DNA of 20,994 bases from Elusimicrobiota bacterium (GTDB lineage: Bacteria; Elusimicrobiota; Endomicrobiia; Endomicrobiales; Endomicrobiaceae), in assembly GCA_031282945.1 (NCBI GenBank), contig JAITCX010000078.1, forward strand, positions 1 through 20,994, given 5' to 3'. Numbering within the stretch: position 1 is the first letter of the stretch; every line of letters begins with the position of its first letter. The translations under genes and the position numbers were made by a program. Under the pieces are notes generated by a model. That model was not told the origin of the DNA, searched no databases, and worked only from the letters and a program-made list of their open reading frames with translations. Positions 7,136 through 13,780 of this stretch are shown here, piece by piece.

Positions 7136-8461
7136 ATGAATATCACGATGATAGGTTCTGGTTATGTGGGGCTTGTGAGCGGGGCATGTTTAGCCGACAG
7201 CGGCAATAATGTAATTTGCGCCGATGTAGATAAAGAAAAGATTGCAATGTTAAATTCCGGAAAAGTGCCGATTTTTGAACCGGGTTTGGATGAAGTTATT
7301 GCCAGAAATATTAAAGAAAAAAGAATTAGTTTTTCAATGGATATAGATTATGCGGTAAAAAATTCCGATGTGATTTTTATTGCTGTCGGCACGCCGATGA
7401 GCCAGACGGGCGAGGCGGATTTGACTTATGTTTTTAATGCCGCAAAGATGATAGCTAAATCCATGAACGGCTATAAACTTATTGTTGACAAATCTACAGT
7501 TCCTGTTGGGACAGCTCAAAAAGTTAAAGAGATAATTTCTAAAAATACAAAACATGAATTTGATGTTGCATCAAATCCAGAATTTTTAAAAGAGGGCAGC
7601 GCAATAGAGGATTTTGCAAAACCCGATAGAGTTGTTATTGGGGTGGATTCCAAAAAAGCCAGCCAAATTTTACATGATATTTATGAGCCGTTTTTACGGA
7701 CATTTCATCCTTTAATAGTTATGGATGTGCGTAGCGCTGAAATGACAACATATGCGGCAAATTGTTTTCTTGCAACCAAGATTTCATTTATAAATGAAAT
7801 TTCAAATTTATGCGAAAAGGCGCAAGCTGATATCAATTTAGTGAGGGAAGGTATCGGCGCGGACAAACGTATCGGCTATGAATTTCTTTTTCCGGGAGTT
7901 GGATACGGCGGTTCTTGTTTTCCAAAAGATGTATTGGCTTTAATTCATACGGGCAAAAGTTTTGGATATAAAACTAAATTGCTTGAAGCGGTAGACGAAG
8001 TAAATGAGGAACAAAAAAGCGTTTTAGTAAATAAAGTTTTAGAACATTTTCAAAAGGAAAATATTGAGGGCGCGCTTGACGGCTTTACATTTTGCGTTTG
8101 GGGTTTGAGTTTTAAACCGCGCACGGATGATATGCGTCAAGCTCCTTCTTTGGTTATTATAGATAGGCTGATTAAACTAGGGGCTTGCGTGCAGGCTTTT
8201 GATCCTGTTGCCGAGGAGAGCGCCAAGTCAATTTTAGGAAATTATAATGGAAAGCTTGTCTATGCCTCAAGTCAATATGAGGCTTGTAAAAATGCCGATG
8301 CATTGCTTTTAATAACAGAGTGGTCGGAGTTTAGAAAAATTTCTTTTGAGACATTGAGACAGACGATGAAAGGCAAAGTAATTTTTGACGGCAGAAATAT
8401 TTATCGGCCTAAAAATGTACGTCAAGAAGGTTTTGTTTATTACGGTATGGGAACGCTCTAA
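7136..8461 (+). CDS. ugd: UDP-glucose 6-dehydrogenase
   Basis: This cytosolic enzyme oxidises UDP-glucose to UDP-glucuronate with 2 NAD+. The 441 residues contain an N-terminal NAD-binding Rossmann motif GSGYVGL (7-13), the ASNPEFLKEGSA segment (about 145-156), a conserved lysine in FLATKISF (K215), and the catalytic cysteine in GYGGSCFPKD (C261). The C-terminal UDP-binding domain has WGLSFKPRTDDMR. Length is standard. The start follows TAGGAGG, a strong ribosome binding site. It is immediately followed, with no gap, by a UDP-glucuronate decarboxylase. Together they form a two-step pathway to UDP-xylose for surface glycans. Hydroxyls and sugar acceptors cannot be inferred. Confidence 0.95.
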   Translation: MNITMIGSGYVGLVSGACLADSGNNVICADVDKEKIAMLNSGKVPIFEPGLDEVIARNIKEKRISFSMDIDYAVKNSDVIFIAVGTPMSQTGEADLTYVFNAAKMIAKSMNGYKLIVDKSTVPVGTAQKVKEIISKNTKHEFDVASNPEFLKEGSAIEDFAKPDRVVIGVDSKKASQILHDIYEPFLRTFHPLIVMDVRSAEMTTYAANCFLATKISFINEISNLCEKAQADINLVREGIGADKRIGYEFLFPGVGYGGSCFPKDVLALIHTGKSFGYKTKLLEAVDEVNEEQKSVLVNKVLEHFQKENIEGALDGFTFCVWGLSFKPRTDDMRQAPSLVIIDRLIKLGACVQAFDPVAEESAKSILGNYNGKLVYASSQYEACKNADALLLITEWSEFRKISFETLRQTMKGKVIFDGRNIYRPKNVRQEGFVYYGMGTL

Positions 8462-9400
8462 ATGAAAAAGTCAATTTTAATTACGGGAGCGGCTGGGTTT
8501 ATCGGATCGCATTTATGCGATAAGTTTATTGGGGATGGATTTAATGTGATAGGCATTGATAATTTTTATACGGGCAGTTTAAATAATATTTGCCATTTAA
8601 AAAATAATTCCTGTTTTAAATTTATAGAAACCGACATTACAAAACCGTTTGAAATAAACGAGCATATAGACTATATTTTAAATTTTGCATGTCCAGCCTC
8701 GCCTGTAGCTTATCAAAAAGATCCTATTTTTACATTAAACACTTGTTTTAACGGGGTATTAAACGCATTGGAAATTGCAAAGAAAAATAAAGCGATATTT
8801 TTGCAAGCTTCAACAAGCGAAGTATACGGCGATCCATTGGAACATCCGCAAAAAGAGAGTTATTGGGGTAATGTCAATCCTTGCGGCGTGCGCAGTTGCT
8901 ATGATGAGGGTAAAAGAGTTGGAGAGAGTTTAGTTTTTGATTTTGGCAGACAAAATAATTTTGAGGTAAAAGTTATAAGAATTTTTAATACTTATGGACC
9001 GCGGATGGACAGGCAGGACGGTAGAGTTGTTTCAAATTTTATTGTGCAGGCATTAAACAATGAGCCGATTACAGTTTATGGAAAAGGCGATCAAACGAGA
9101 TCTATTTGTTATGTAAGCGATTTAGTTTCGGGGATAGATAAAATGTTATTTAGCGCCGCGGGGTTTAGGGGGCCGGTAAATTTGGGATCGGATTTTGAAA
9201 TAACGATAGAAGATCTTGCCAAAAAAGTTATAGAGTTGACGGGATCTAAATCTAAGATTGTCTATGAAAAACTGCCTAGCGATGATCCAAAAAAACGCAG
9301 GGCGGATTTAACGCTTGCCAGAAAAAAACTCGGGTATGAACCAAAAATTTCTATAGATGAAGGCCTTAAAAAAACAATAGACTTTTTTAAACAGAGCTAA
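8462..9400 (+). CDS. uxs: UDP-glucuronate decarboxylase (UDP-xylose synthase), SDR family
   Basis: It is predicted to convert UDP-glucuronate to UDP-xylose through a 4-keto intermediate with bound NAD+. The 312 residues are an extended short-chain dehydrogenase. The Rossmann motif is TGAAGFIGSH (8-17), the ASTSE segment is at 116-120, and the catalytic pair Y147/K151 lies in SCYDEGKR. The stretch YGDP..HPQ.E.YWGNVNP with RSCYDEGKR is characteristic of UXS and separates it from UDP-glucose epimerases and dTDP-glucose dehydratases. The ATG follows the ugd stop codon directly, so it probably depends on translational coupling. It is the last gene of the plus-strand block, and the palindromic terminator starts at its stop codon. 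Confidence 0.92.
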   Translation: MKKSILITGAAGFIGSHLCDKFIGDGFNVIGIDNFYTGSLNNICHLKNNSCFKFIETDITKPFEINEHIDYILNFACPASPVAYQKDPIFTLNTCFNGVLNALEIAKKNKAIFLQASTSEVYGDPLEHPQKESYWGNVNPCGVRSCYDEGKRVGESLVFDFGRQNNFEVKVIRIFNTYGPRMDRQDGRVVSNFIVQALNNEPITVYGKGDQTRSICYVSDLVSGIDKMLFSAAGFRGPVNLGSDFEITIEDLAKKVIELTGSKSKIVYEKLPSDDPKKRRADLTLARKKLGYEPKISIDEGLKKTIDFFKQS

Positions 9401-9438
9401 AAAACCCCTAGACAAAAATTTTTGTCTAGGGGTTTTTT
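9399..9438. terminator. Perfectly symmetrical bidirectional terminator
   Basis: The arms CCCCTAGAC (9405-9413) and GTCTAGGGG (9424-9432) are joined by A5T5. The outer flanks are A6 on the left (9399-9404) and T6 on the right (9433-9438). The whole 40 nt is self-complementary, so each strand gives a GC-rich stem followed by a U-tract. It sits between convergent genes, uxs on the plus strand and rpsT on the minus strand, and should terminate both. Confidence 0.9.
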
Positions 9439-9455
9439 AATTTATGAGAGAGTTT

Positions 9456-9737
9456 TTATTTTGAGATGGCTGAAACTTTTTTAGAAAGTCTGGCTTTTTG
9501 ATTTGAAGCGGCTTTTTTATGAACAATATTTCTTTTGCTTGCTTTATCCCAAACTGAAAAAACATTTCTTAATGCATCTAAAGATCCCTGCACATCTTTT
9601 TTCTTAATTAAATCTTCAACTTTTTTTACAGCTGTTCTAATAGAACTTTTTACTGATGAATTTCTTGCTGTTCTTTTTACAGTTTTTCTTGCTTCTTTGA
9701 GCGCTGATGTGTGTCTGCCTGTTTTTAGTTTTGCCAT
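9456..9737 (-). CDS. rpsT: Small subunit ribosomal protein S20 (bS20)
   Basis: This 93-residue, lysine- and arginine-rich helical protein binds 16S rRNA in the lower part of the 30S subunit. Recognisable S20 features are MAKLKTGRHTSALKEARK at the start, RNSSVKSSIRTAVKKV, and the C-terminal KASKRNIVHKKAASNQKARLSKKV. Length is normal. It starts with ATG and has an AAGGAG ribosome binding site held in the loop of a small hairpin (9740-9758). It lies 38 nt after the Rrf2-type gene on the same strand and may be cotranscribed with it. It ends just before the shared terminator. Confidence 0.96.
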   Translation of the reverse strand: MAKLKTGRHTSALKEARKTVKRTARNSSVKSSIRTAVKKVEDLIKKKDVQGSLDALRNVFSVWDKASKRNIVHKKAASNQKARLSKKVSAISK

Positions 9738-9739
9738 TT

Positions 9740-9758
9740 ATTAACTCCTTATGTTAAT
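9740..9758 (-). promoter_or_regulatory. Hairpin presenting the rpsT ribosome binding site
   Basis: On the minus strand ATTAAC and GTTAAT (6-bp arms) flank a 7-nt loop that holds AAGGA, the Shine-Dalgarno sequence of rpsT. The stem is AU-rich and weak on its own. S20 autoregulates its translation in E. coli, so a translational switch is conceivable here but not shown. Confidence 0.4.
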
Positions 9759-9775
9759 TGATATTGCGTGACTTT

Positions 9776-10222
9776 TTATATTTGATACATGAATCCGCTT
9801 TGAGAAATTTGTTTTTCCAAATCGGCAATTAAATTTTCCAATGTAATTTCCTTCAACATTTTTTCAAAAGCTGCGTCTACTTTTTCTAAAAGAAAATGCG
9901 CGACTGTTAGATCAATAAATCTATCAGGGGCGATATTTTGCGAGGAAGTTTTTTCAAAAAGCGAACTTTCCGTTGCCATTAAAATATCATAGACGCTTAT
10001 AAGATCGGGCTTTCTTGAAAGTTGATATCCGCCGCGCAGCCCTTTTGCGCTCAAGACAAGATTTGCTCTTTTTAACAAAACAAAAACTTGTTCTAAATAT
10101 ATGCGCGATATTTGCAAATGGCTGGAAAGCGTTTGGAGAGTTATATATTCTTTTGCTTTAGAGTTATAAGCAATATAAATAAGAGATGAAATTCCATATC
10201 GCGATTTCGCCGAGATTCTCAT
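9776..10222 (-). CDS. Rrf2-family transcriptional regulator lacking cluster cysteines
   Basis: This 148-residue protein begins MRISAKSRYGISSLIYIA, the usual Rrf2 opening. It has a winged helix-turn-helix over about residues 26-72, including LSSHLQISRIYLEQVFVLLKRANLV and the wing GLRGGYQLSR. A C-terminal helical dimerisation region follows. Rrf2 members such as IscR, NsrR and RsrR sense through an Fe-S cluster, usually bound by three cysteines around residues 90-106. This protein contains no cysteine at all, so it cannot use that chemistry. Cysteine-free members such as CymR respond in other ways. The ATG has a GGAG site 7 nt upstream. A promoter (10268-10297) and a dyad at 10251-10267 suggest autoregulation. 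Its target genes are unknown; rpsT lies next on the strand. Confidence 0.88.
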   Translation of the reverse strand: MRISAKSRYGISSLIYIAYNSKAKEYITLQTLSSHLQISRIYLEQVFVLLKRANLVLSAKGLRGGYQLSRKPDLISVYDILMATESSLFEKTSSQNIAPDRFIDLTVAHFLLEKVDAAFEKMLKEITLENLIADLEKQISQSGFMYQI

Positions 10223-10250
10223 TATTGCTCCTTAATAGTTTAAAAATAAG

Positions 10251-10267
10251 ATATAAATAATTTATAT
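10251..10267. promoter_or_regulatory. 17-bp dyad, candidate Rrf2 operator
   Basis: ATATAAAT and ATTTATAT form a perfect 8-1-8 inverted repeat centred on position 10259. It directly abuts the -10 box of the minus-strand promoter and would overlap the transcription start. Its place before an Rrf2-type gene fits autorepression. The AT-rich make-up means chance symmetry is possible. Confidence 0.45.
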
Positions 10268-10297
10268 ATTTTACTTAAGGGCGTTGGTAAAAGTCAA
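10268..10297 (-). promoter_or_regulatory. Promoter for the Rrf2-family gene
   Basis: Read on the minus strand, the -35 element TTGACT (10292-10297) is followed after 18 bp by TAAAAT (10268-10273). Each matches five of six consensus positions. The start codon lies about 45 nt downstream of the -10 box. Confidence 0.55.
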
Positions 10298-10325
10298 ATA
10301 AGCGCTTAAGACCAGAAAGGTTTTT

Positions 10326-10423
10326 TCTCTCTTTGGAAAAGAGAGACAGAAATTTCTTTTGCCAAAAGAAACAAAAACTTCTAACGACACTTGCAACTTA
10401 CTTCTCTTTTCTATAAAAGAGAA
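10326..10423. repeat. Second cluster of short palindromic repeats
   Basis: Three inverted repeats of the family seen at 1-107 occur here. TCTCTCTTT/AAAGAGAGA is at 10326-10334 and 10338-10346. TTTCTTTT/AAAAGAAA is at 10353-10360 and 10364-10371. TTCTCTTTT/AAAAGAGAA is at 10402-10410 and 10415-10423. The first and third are followed by ACAGAAA, the reverse complement of the TTTCTGT that precedes the units at the window start, so this cluster is mainly in the opposite orientation. No gene lies in 10300-10470. Confidence 0.7.
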
Positions 10424-10469
10424 ACAGAAAAGTAAAGCTTTTTAAACTTATTTCTTTTTATTTTTGTTT

Positions 10470-10537
10470 GCGCTACCTTTTGGTTTTGCGGCGTAGCGGA
10501 GCGTAAGCGCTGCTACGCCGCAAAACCAAAAGAGCGC
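10470..10537. repeat. Long hairpin-forming inverted repeat (21-bp perfect arms)
   Basis: Arms at 10477-10497 and 10512-10532 are perfectly complementary over 21 bp. Inside the 14-nt centre, AGCG (10500-10503) pairs with CGCT (10508-10511) around TAAG. Outside, GCGCT (10470-10474) pairs with AGCGC (10533-10537) across a 2-nt bulge. In total about 30 bp can pair. CGCTAC (10471-10476) can instead pair with GTAGCG (10493-10498). There is no U-tract, so it is not an ordinary terminator. It is more GC-rich than its surroundings and lies about 100 bp from a decayed IS30 transposase. It could be a REP- or MITE-like element or joined insertion-sequence ends. Confidence 0.8.
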
Positions 10538-10639
10538 GGGAAAAGGTACGACAGGGCAAAGGCACTAGCACCGATAAAGATATGAGATGACTTGACTTGA
10601 CCAAGATAATAACAATGGCATAGATAATAAGAAGAAAGC

Positions 10640-10978
10640 AATAGCCGCAGGAATGCAGTTATGCAACGAAAAGTGGATATCGTAGAAAGATTTAAAGAAA
10701 TAGACAATAGGACTAAGGAAGGCAGTATGGAATGAGATTTAGTAGAGAGGAAAATAAACTTAAGACACTCCTAGATAACAAAAAGTAGATGAGTAAAAAT
10801 GGAAAAGGCGCTAAATAAAAGCAGTTATGAATCATATCATGCAGACGAGCAAATTCGGGAAGTTGAAAATTACTTAAATAATAGACCGAGAAAATGTCTT
10901 ATTTTTTTAACGCCAATAAAGATTTTTAGTTCTGCTACTGCATTAAATTACCGAATTCCCCCACTTATTATTACTTAA
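10640..10978 (+). pseudogene. Decayed IS30-family transposase fragment
   Basis: Two pieces of an IS30-type DDE transposase are readable in the same frame. The first, from about 10661, reads VDIVERFKEIDNRTKEG then SME, stop (TGA 10733-10735), DLV. This matches the family's ERPKEI..R...GHWEGDLV region around the first catalytic aspartate, with W-E-G-D interrupted by the stop. The second runs from ATG 10799 to TAA 10976-10978 and contains ENYLNNRPRKCL followed by TPIKIF. That is the LNNRPRK.L...TP..VF end that typifies IS30. Only about 21 codons with two more stops separate the pieces, whereas an intact enzyme has well over 100 residues there, so there is an internal deletion. It is a non-functional relic. 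The DUF262 gene ends 2 nt beyond it on the opposite strand. Confidence 0.75.
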
Positions 10979-10980
10979 AA

Positions 10981-12672
10981 TTATTCCTTATTTTTCTTAC
11001 TCATAACTTCCTCATAATATTTTGACTCTCTGTCAATAGTTGGATACGCCCAAACTTTCAAAGCCTTATCGGCCAGCCATTGCGCCCGCTTAATAACCGC
11101 CCAAGCATCCCAATACCTCTCCCCAATACCTTGGTTTATTGTTAACTTATTGCTGCCCGTTGAACGAAGCTGTTCATTAAAAGCTAATTTCCAAAATTTC
11201 TCATCCTCTGCTCCATCAGCTATAAGCGCCAAATTTCCTATATTGCCCGAGATCTCATGTCCTATCCTAGAACCGCTGCCTATAAAATTTACCCAAGCCT
11301 CATCCAATTTTATAGAAGGTCCGTCGCAATATCTTTCAAGGCGCATAAATATATACAAAACGCTTCTATTGGGAAATATAACTCTTTGTTTGGCAAACGC
11401 TGCATGAAATTTATCGTCTTTTAAAATTCTATTGCTCCTATCTCCACTTAAAATGCTTGCCTTTATAGAATTTATATAATCTTTTGGATCTATATTTCCT
11501 ATCACTCCGCTCAATAAATAATAAGGCGCGTCATAAAACCTATCATGATCATACCCCAGACAATAACGTAGAGATGCAGACATACAAATATCAATTATTT
11601 CGCAAATATCTTTGGAAGTTATCAATTTTTTATCATAACAATCCTCTAAAAGTTTTAGCATAAGCGCAACAAAATAAGGATTCCAAAACATACGCCCTTT
11701 GCTAAGTTCCTGATACCTAGCATTTAACTCTTCATCATCCGTTTTATATTTACGCATAATCTCATAAAAATTGAGATTCTTCTCTATATCTTTACACAAC
11801 TCCTCAGATGTCAAACCACTCTCTTGATGATAGCGTTTAAACAATATTCCTTCTTTCTCGTAGCCGTCTCTATCCGTCCGTAAACAGAGATAATTATTGA
11901 TAAAATTTTTAAGATGTTCAGGCTGATCTTTTTTAGGTAAAACCGTCTGCTCTAGTTTAAGCCAAAATTTTTCATAAACACGTTGCTGCGCTTCCGCATT
12001 TAACCCAATAAATATATCCATCTTTATAGCGTCAAGAGCATCCAATTTGGCAGTCAAATTTCCAACGCTTTCAAAAATTTCATAAAAGTCGTCTTTGCCG
12101 TATTCCAATGTAATTAAAGCTATTTCCAATTTTTGCAAACTATCGTAAATTTGCTGGGGCGCAATTTTTGCAGTCCCCTTTTCTATTTGCTCTTTAAAGA
12201 AATCATAATTCTTAACAAATAATGACTCTTTATCAGATGGATTACCGTTTATAATATTTTCCATTTCTTGGCGCTGACCCTGCATTAAAAATAACTTATA
12301 ATGTTTAGAATCTGAAAAACCTGTATTCACAAGATACTTATTTTCTATTTGTTGGGCGCTTAAAGTTTCAGTTGGATTTTTTAAAAGATAATCCCTTAAA
12401 GCAATAAGCAAAAGCATTATTGTAATTAATCTTTGATAGCCGTCCATTATTGCAGTGGTGGAAAAATTTAAATCAGTATTTTTTTGTATCGTGCAAATCA
12501 TAGTTCCAAGGAAATAACTAGACTTATTCTTTAAATGCAATTGTAAAATATTGTTCCACATTTTTTCGCATCTGTCTTTATCCCAATCATATTTTCTTTG
12601 ATAAATAGGAACAATAAATTGAGAATTCTCTTGTCCTAAAAAATCATTGACTGTTATTTTTTCTACGTTCAT
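10981..12672 (-). CDS. DUF262 / DUF1524-like protein with altered signature motifs
   Basis: This 563-residue protein resembles the GmrSD type, in which an N-terminal ParB-like DUF262 NTPase domain is joined to a C-terminal DUF1524 His-Me-finger nuclease domain. The N-terminus keeps VPIYQRKYDWD (21-31) and YFLGTMI. The hallmark DGQQRLTT is changed to DGYQRLIT (77-84). The usual FE.iN..G..L..~DLIK motif appears as FESVGNLTAKLDALDAIK (200-217). In the C-terminal region GNIGNLALI (476-484) and a final W..I..R...L pattern remain. I see no IEHI.P histidine motif before it, nor the usual N and K residues after it. It may be nuclease-inactive or a divergent subfamily. ATG follows AGGAG. It stands alone beside an IS30 relic and a long palindrome, a setting typical of defence genes. 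Confidence 0.75.
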   Translation of the reverse strand: MNVEKITVNDFLGQENSQFIVPIYQRKYDWDKDRCEKMWNNILQLHLKNKSSYFLGTMICTIQKNTDLNFSTTAIMDGYQRLITIMLLLIALRDYLLKNPTETLSAQQIENKYLVNTGFSDSKHYKLFLMQGQRQEMENIINGNPSDKESLFVKNYDFFKEQIEKGTAKIAPQQIYDSLQKLEIALITLEYGKDDFYEIFESVGNLTAKLDALDAIKMDIFIGLNAEAQQRVYEKFWLKLEQTVLPKKDQPEHLKNFINNYLCLRTDRDGYEKEGILFKRYHQESGLTSEELCKDIEKNLNFYEIMRKYKTDDEELNARYQELSKGRMFWNPYFVALMLKLLEDCYDKKLITSKDICEIIDICMSASLRYCLGYDHDRFYDAPYYLLSGVIGNIDPKDYINSIKASILSGDRSNRILKDDKFHAAFAKQRVIFPNRSVLYIFMRLERYCDGPSIKLDEAWVNFIGSGSRIGHEISGNIGNLALIADGAEDEKFWKLAFNEQLRSTGSNKLTINQGIGERYWDAWAVIKRAQWLADKALKVWAYPTIDRESKYYEEVMSKKNKE

Positions 12673-12779
12673 GGAATTCTCCTATGCAGTTTTCATATAA
12701 ATGAATTCTATTAAAACAAGTCTTCTCTTTTAAAGGCATTTCCAATTGCAAAAATATTTTTTTGATTTATAAATTAGTC

Positions 12780-13235
12780 CTATTTCAGTTTTTTCAACAG
12801 CGGCACTTCCCCGCAGTCTGGAAACAAATGGCAGTTTATGCACTCGCTCCAAATTTTGTGAGGAAGCGTCTCTTTTGCAACAACATTATATTTTAATTTC
12901 TCAAAAAATTGAGGTTTAAAAGAAAGCACAAAAACTTTTTTTACCCCTAAAAGTTTGGCATTTTTTTCAAGGGTTTTCATGATTTGTTTTCCTATCCCTT
13001 TTTTCGTATAACCCTTCCCAACCGCCAACGCTTTTATCTCCGCTAAATCGTCCCAACTCACATGCAATGCCCCGCACCCTATCACCTTATCGCCTTCAAC
13101 TACCACCACAAACTCTTGAATATTTTCATAAATTGCATTTAAAGATCTGTGCAGCATTTCTTTATTGTCGGCATAATATTCAATTAATTTATGTATCTGT
13201 TTTACATCCGAAACTTTTGCAGGCCGAATTTTCAT
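12780..13235 (-). CDS. argA: Short ArgA-type GNAT N-acetyltransferase
   Basis: This 151-residue GNAT resembles the short stand-alone N-acetylglutamate synthases, which lack the amino acid kinase domain of classical ArgA. Visible features are MKIRPAKVSDV, CGALHVSWDDLAEIKALAV (54-72), the acetyl-CoA pyrophosphate loop YTKKGIGKQ (76-84), VFVLSFKPQFFEKL, and a C-terminal WSECINCHLFPDCGEV cysteine cluster (C132, C135, C141). The family transfers acetyl from acetyl-CoA to glutamate, the first step of arginine synthesis. Substrate here is inferred. Its ATG overlaps the stop of the oxidoreductase gamma gene (ATGA, 13232-13235). It is therefore the last gene of that operon, although no other arginine gene is in the window. 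Confidence 0.78.
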   Translation of the reverse strand: MKIRPAKVSDVKQIHKLIEYYADNKEMLHRSLNAIYENIQEFVVVVEGDKVIGCGALHVSWDDLAEIKALAVGKGYTKKGIGKQIMKTLEKNAKLLGVKKVFVLSFKPQFFEKLKYNVVAKETLPHKIWSECINCHLFPDCGEVPLLKKLK

Positions 13236-13777
13236 TTTTGACTCTTTATAAAATTATAGCCGGCTTCAATTGCCTTTTGATTTAACCCTATAAACTCAGG
13301 CTTTTTTTCAAAAGTCTTTTTGCAAGCCAAAAGCAGCGAATCTAAAGTTATGGAAACCGTATCAGGTTTTTCCAGTGCGCAAATGAGCGCCCCCACCGCC
13401 GCCATATTGGCAGCCTTAAGCGATCCCGCCTGCTTTGCCAAATCCAAAACGTCTACATAAAAATAATTAAAATCTCCCGCAGGTTTATTTTTAAACGGAG
13501 CAATTACTACCGCTCCTTTTACAAGCCTAGGCGAAAATTTCTCCAAAGACAATTCATTTAAAGCTATTAGAGCGTTTGGCGAAAATACCACAGGCGAGCC
13601 TATTTCATCGTCTGAAACTACCACCGTGGAATTTGCCGTGCCGCCGCGCATCTCAGCGCCATAAGACGGAAACCAAGTCGTTTGAAGTCCTTGTTCCAAA
13701 GCGGCCTGCGCAATTTCAACGCCAGCCAAAAGCGTCCCCTGCCCGCCAAATCCAGATATAACTATTTCATTTTTCAT
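13232..13777 (-). CDS. 2-oxoacid:ferredoxin oxidoreductase, gamma subunit
   Basis: This 181-residue protein belongs to the pyruvate/ketoisovalerate oxidoreductase gamma family. It begins KNEIVISGFGGQGTLLAG, the characteristic GxGGQG opening. It continues with TTWFPSYGAEMRGGTANSTVV (split here as TTWFPSYGAEMRGG and TANSTVVVS), which matches the family's SYGpEqRGGtc pattern. The gamma subunit helps bind coenzyme A and assembles with alpha, beta and the ferredoxin-like delta subunit. It starts 3 nt after the beta gene and overlaps argA by 4 nt. Length is typical. The gene name depends on the true substrate (Kor or Vor), so I leave it blank. Confidence 0.93.
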   Translation of the reverse strand: MKNEIVISGFGGQGTLLAGVEIAQAALEQGLQTTWFPSYGAEMRGGTANSTVVVSDDEIGSPVVFSPNALIALNELSLEKFSPRLVKGAVVIAPFKNKPAGDFNYFYVDVLDLAKQAGSLKAANMAAVGALICALEKPDTVSITLDSLLLACKKTFEKKPEFIGLNQKAIEAGYNFIKSQK

Positions 13778-13780
13778 TTT

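Noticed and set aside
10470..10537. Integron attC site or rho-independent terminator
   Set aside because: There is no GTTRRRY/RYYYAAC pair at the ends and no integrase nearby, and no U-tract follows either arm.
10513..10707. 64-codon minus-strand open frame after the long hairpin
   Set aside because: It runs opposite to the IS30 relic, starts in no clear ribosome binding context, and its peptide matches nothing I know.
12735..12765. Terminator after argA
   Set aside because: Only A/T pairs can form around the AAAAATATTTTTTT run. A stable stem is not supported.
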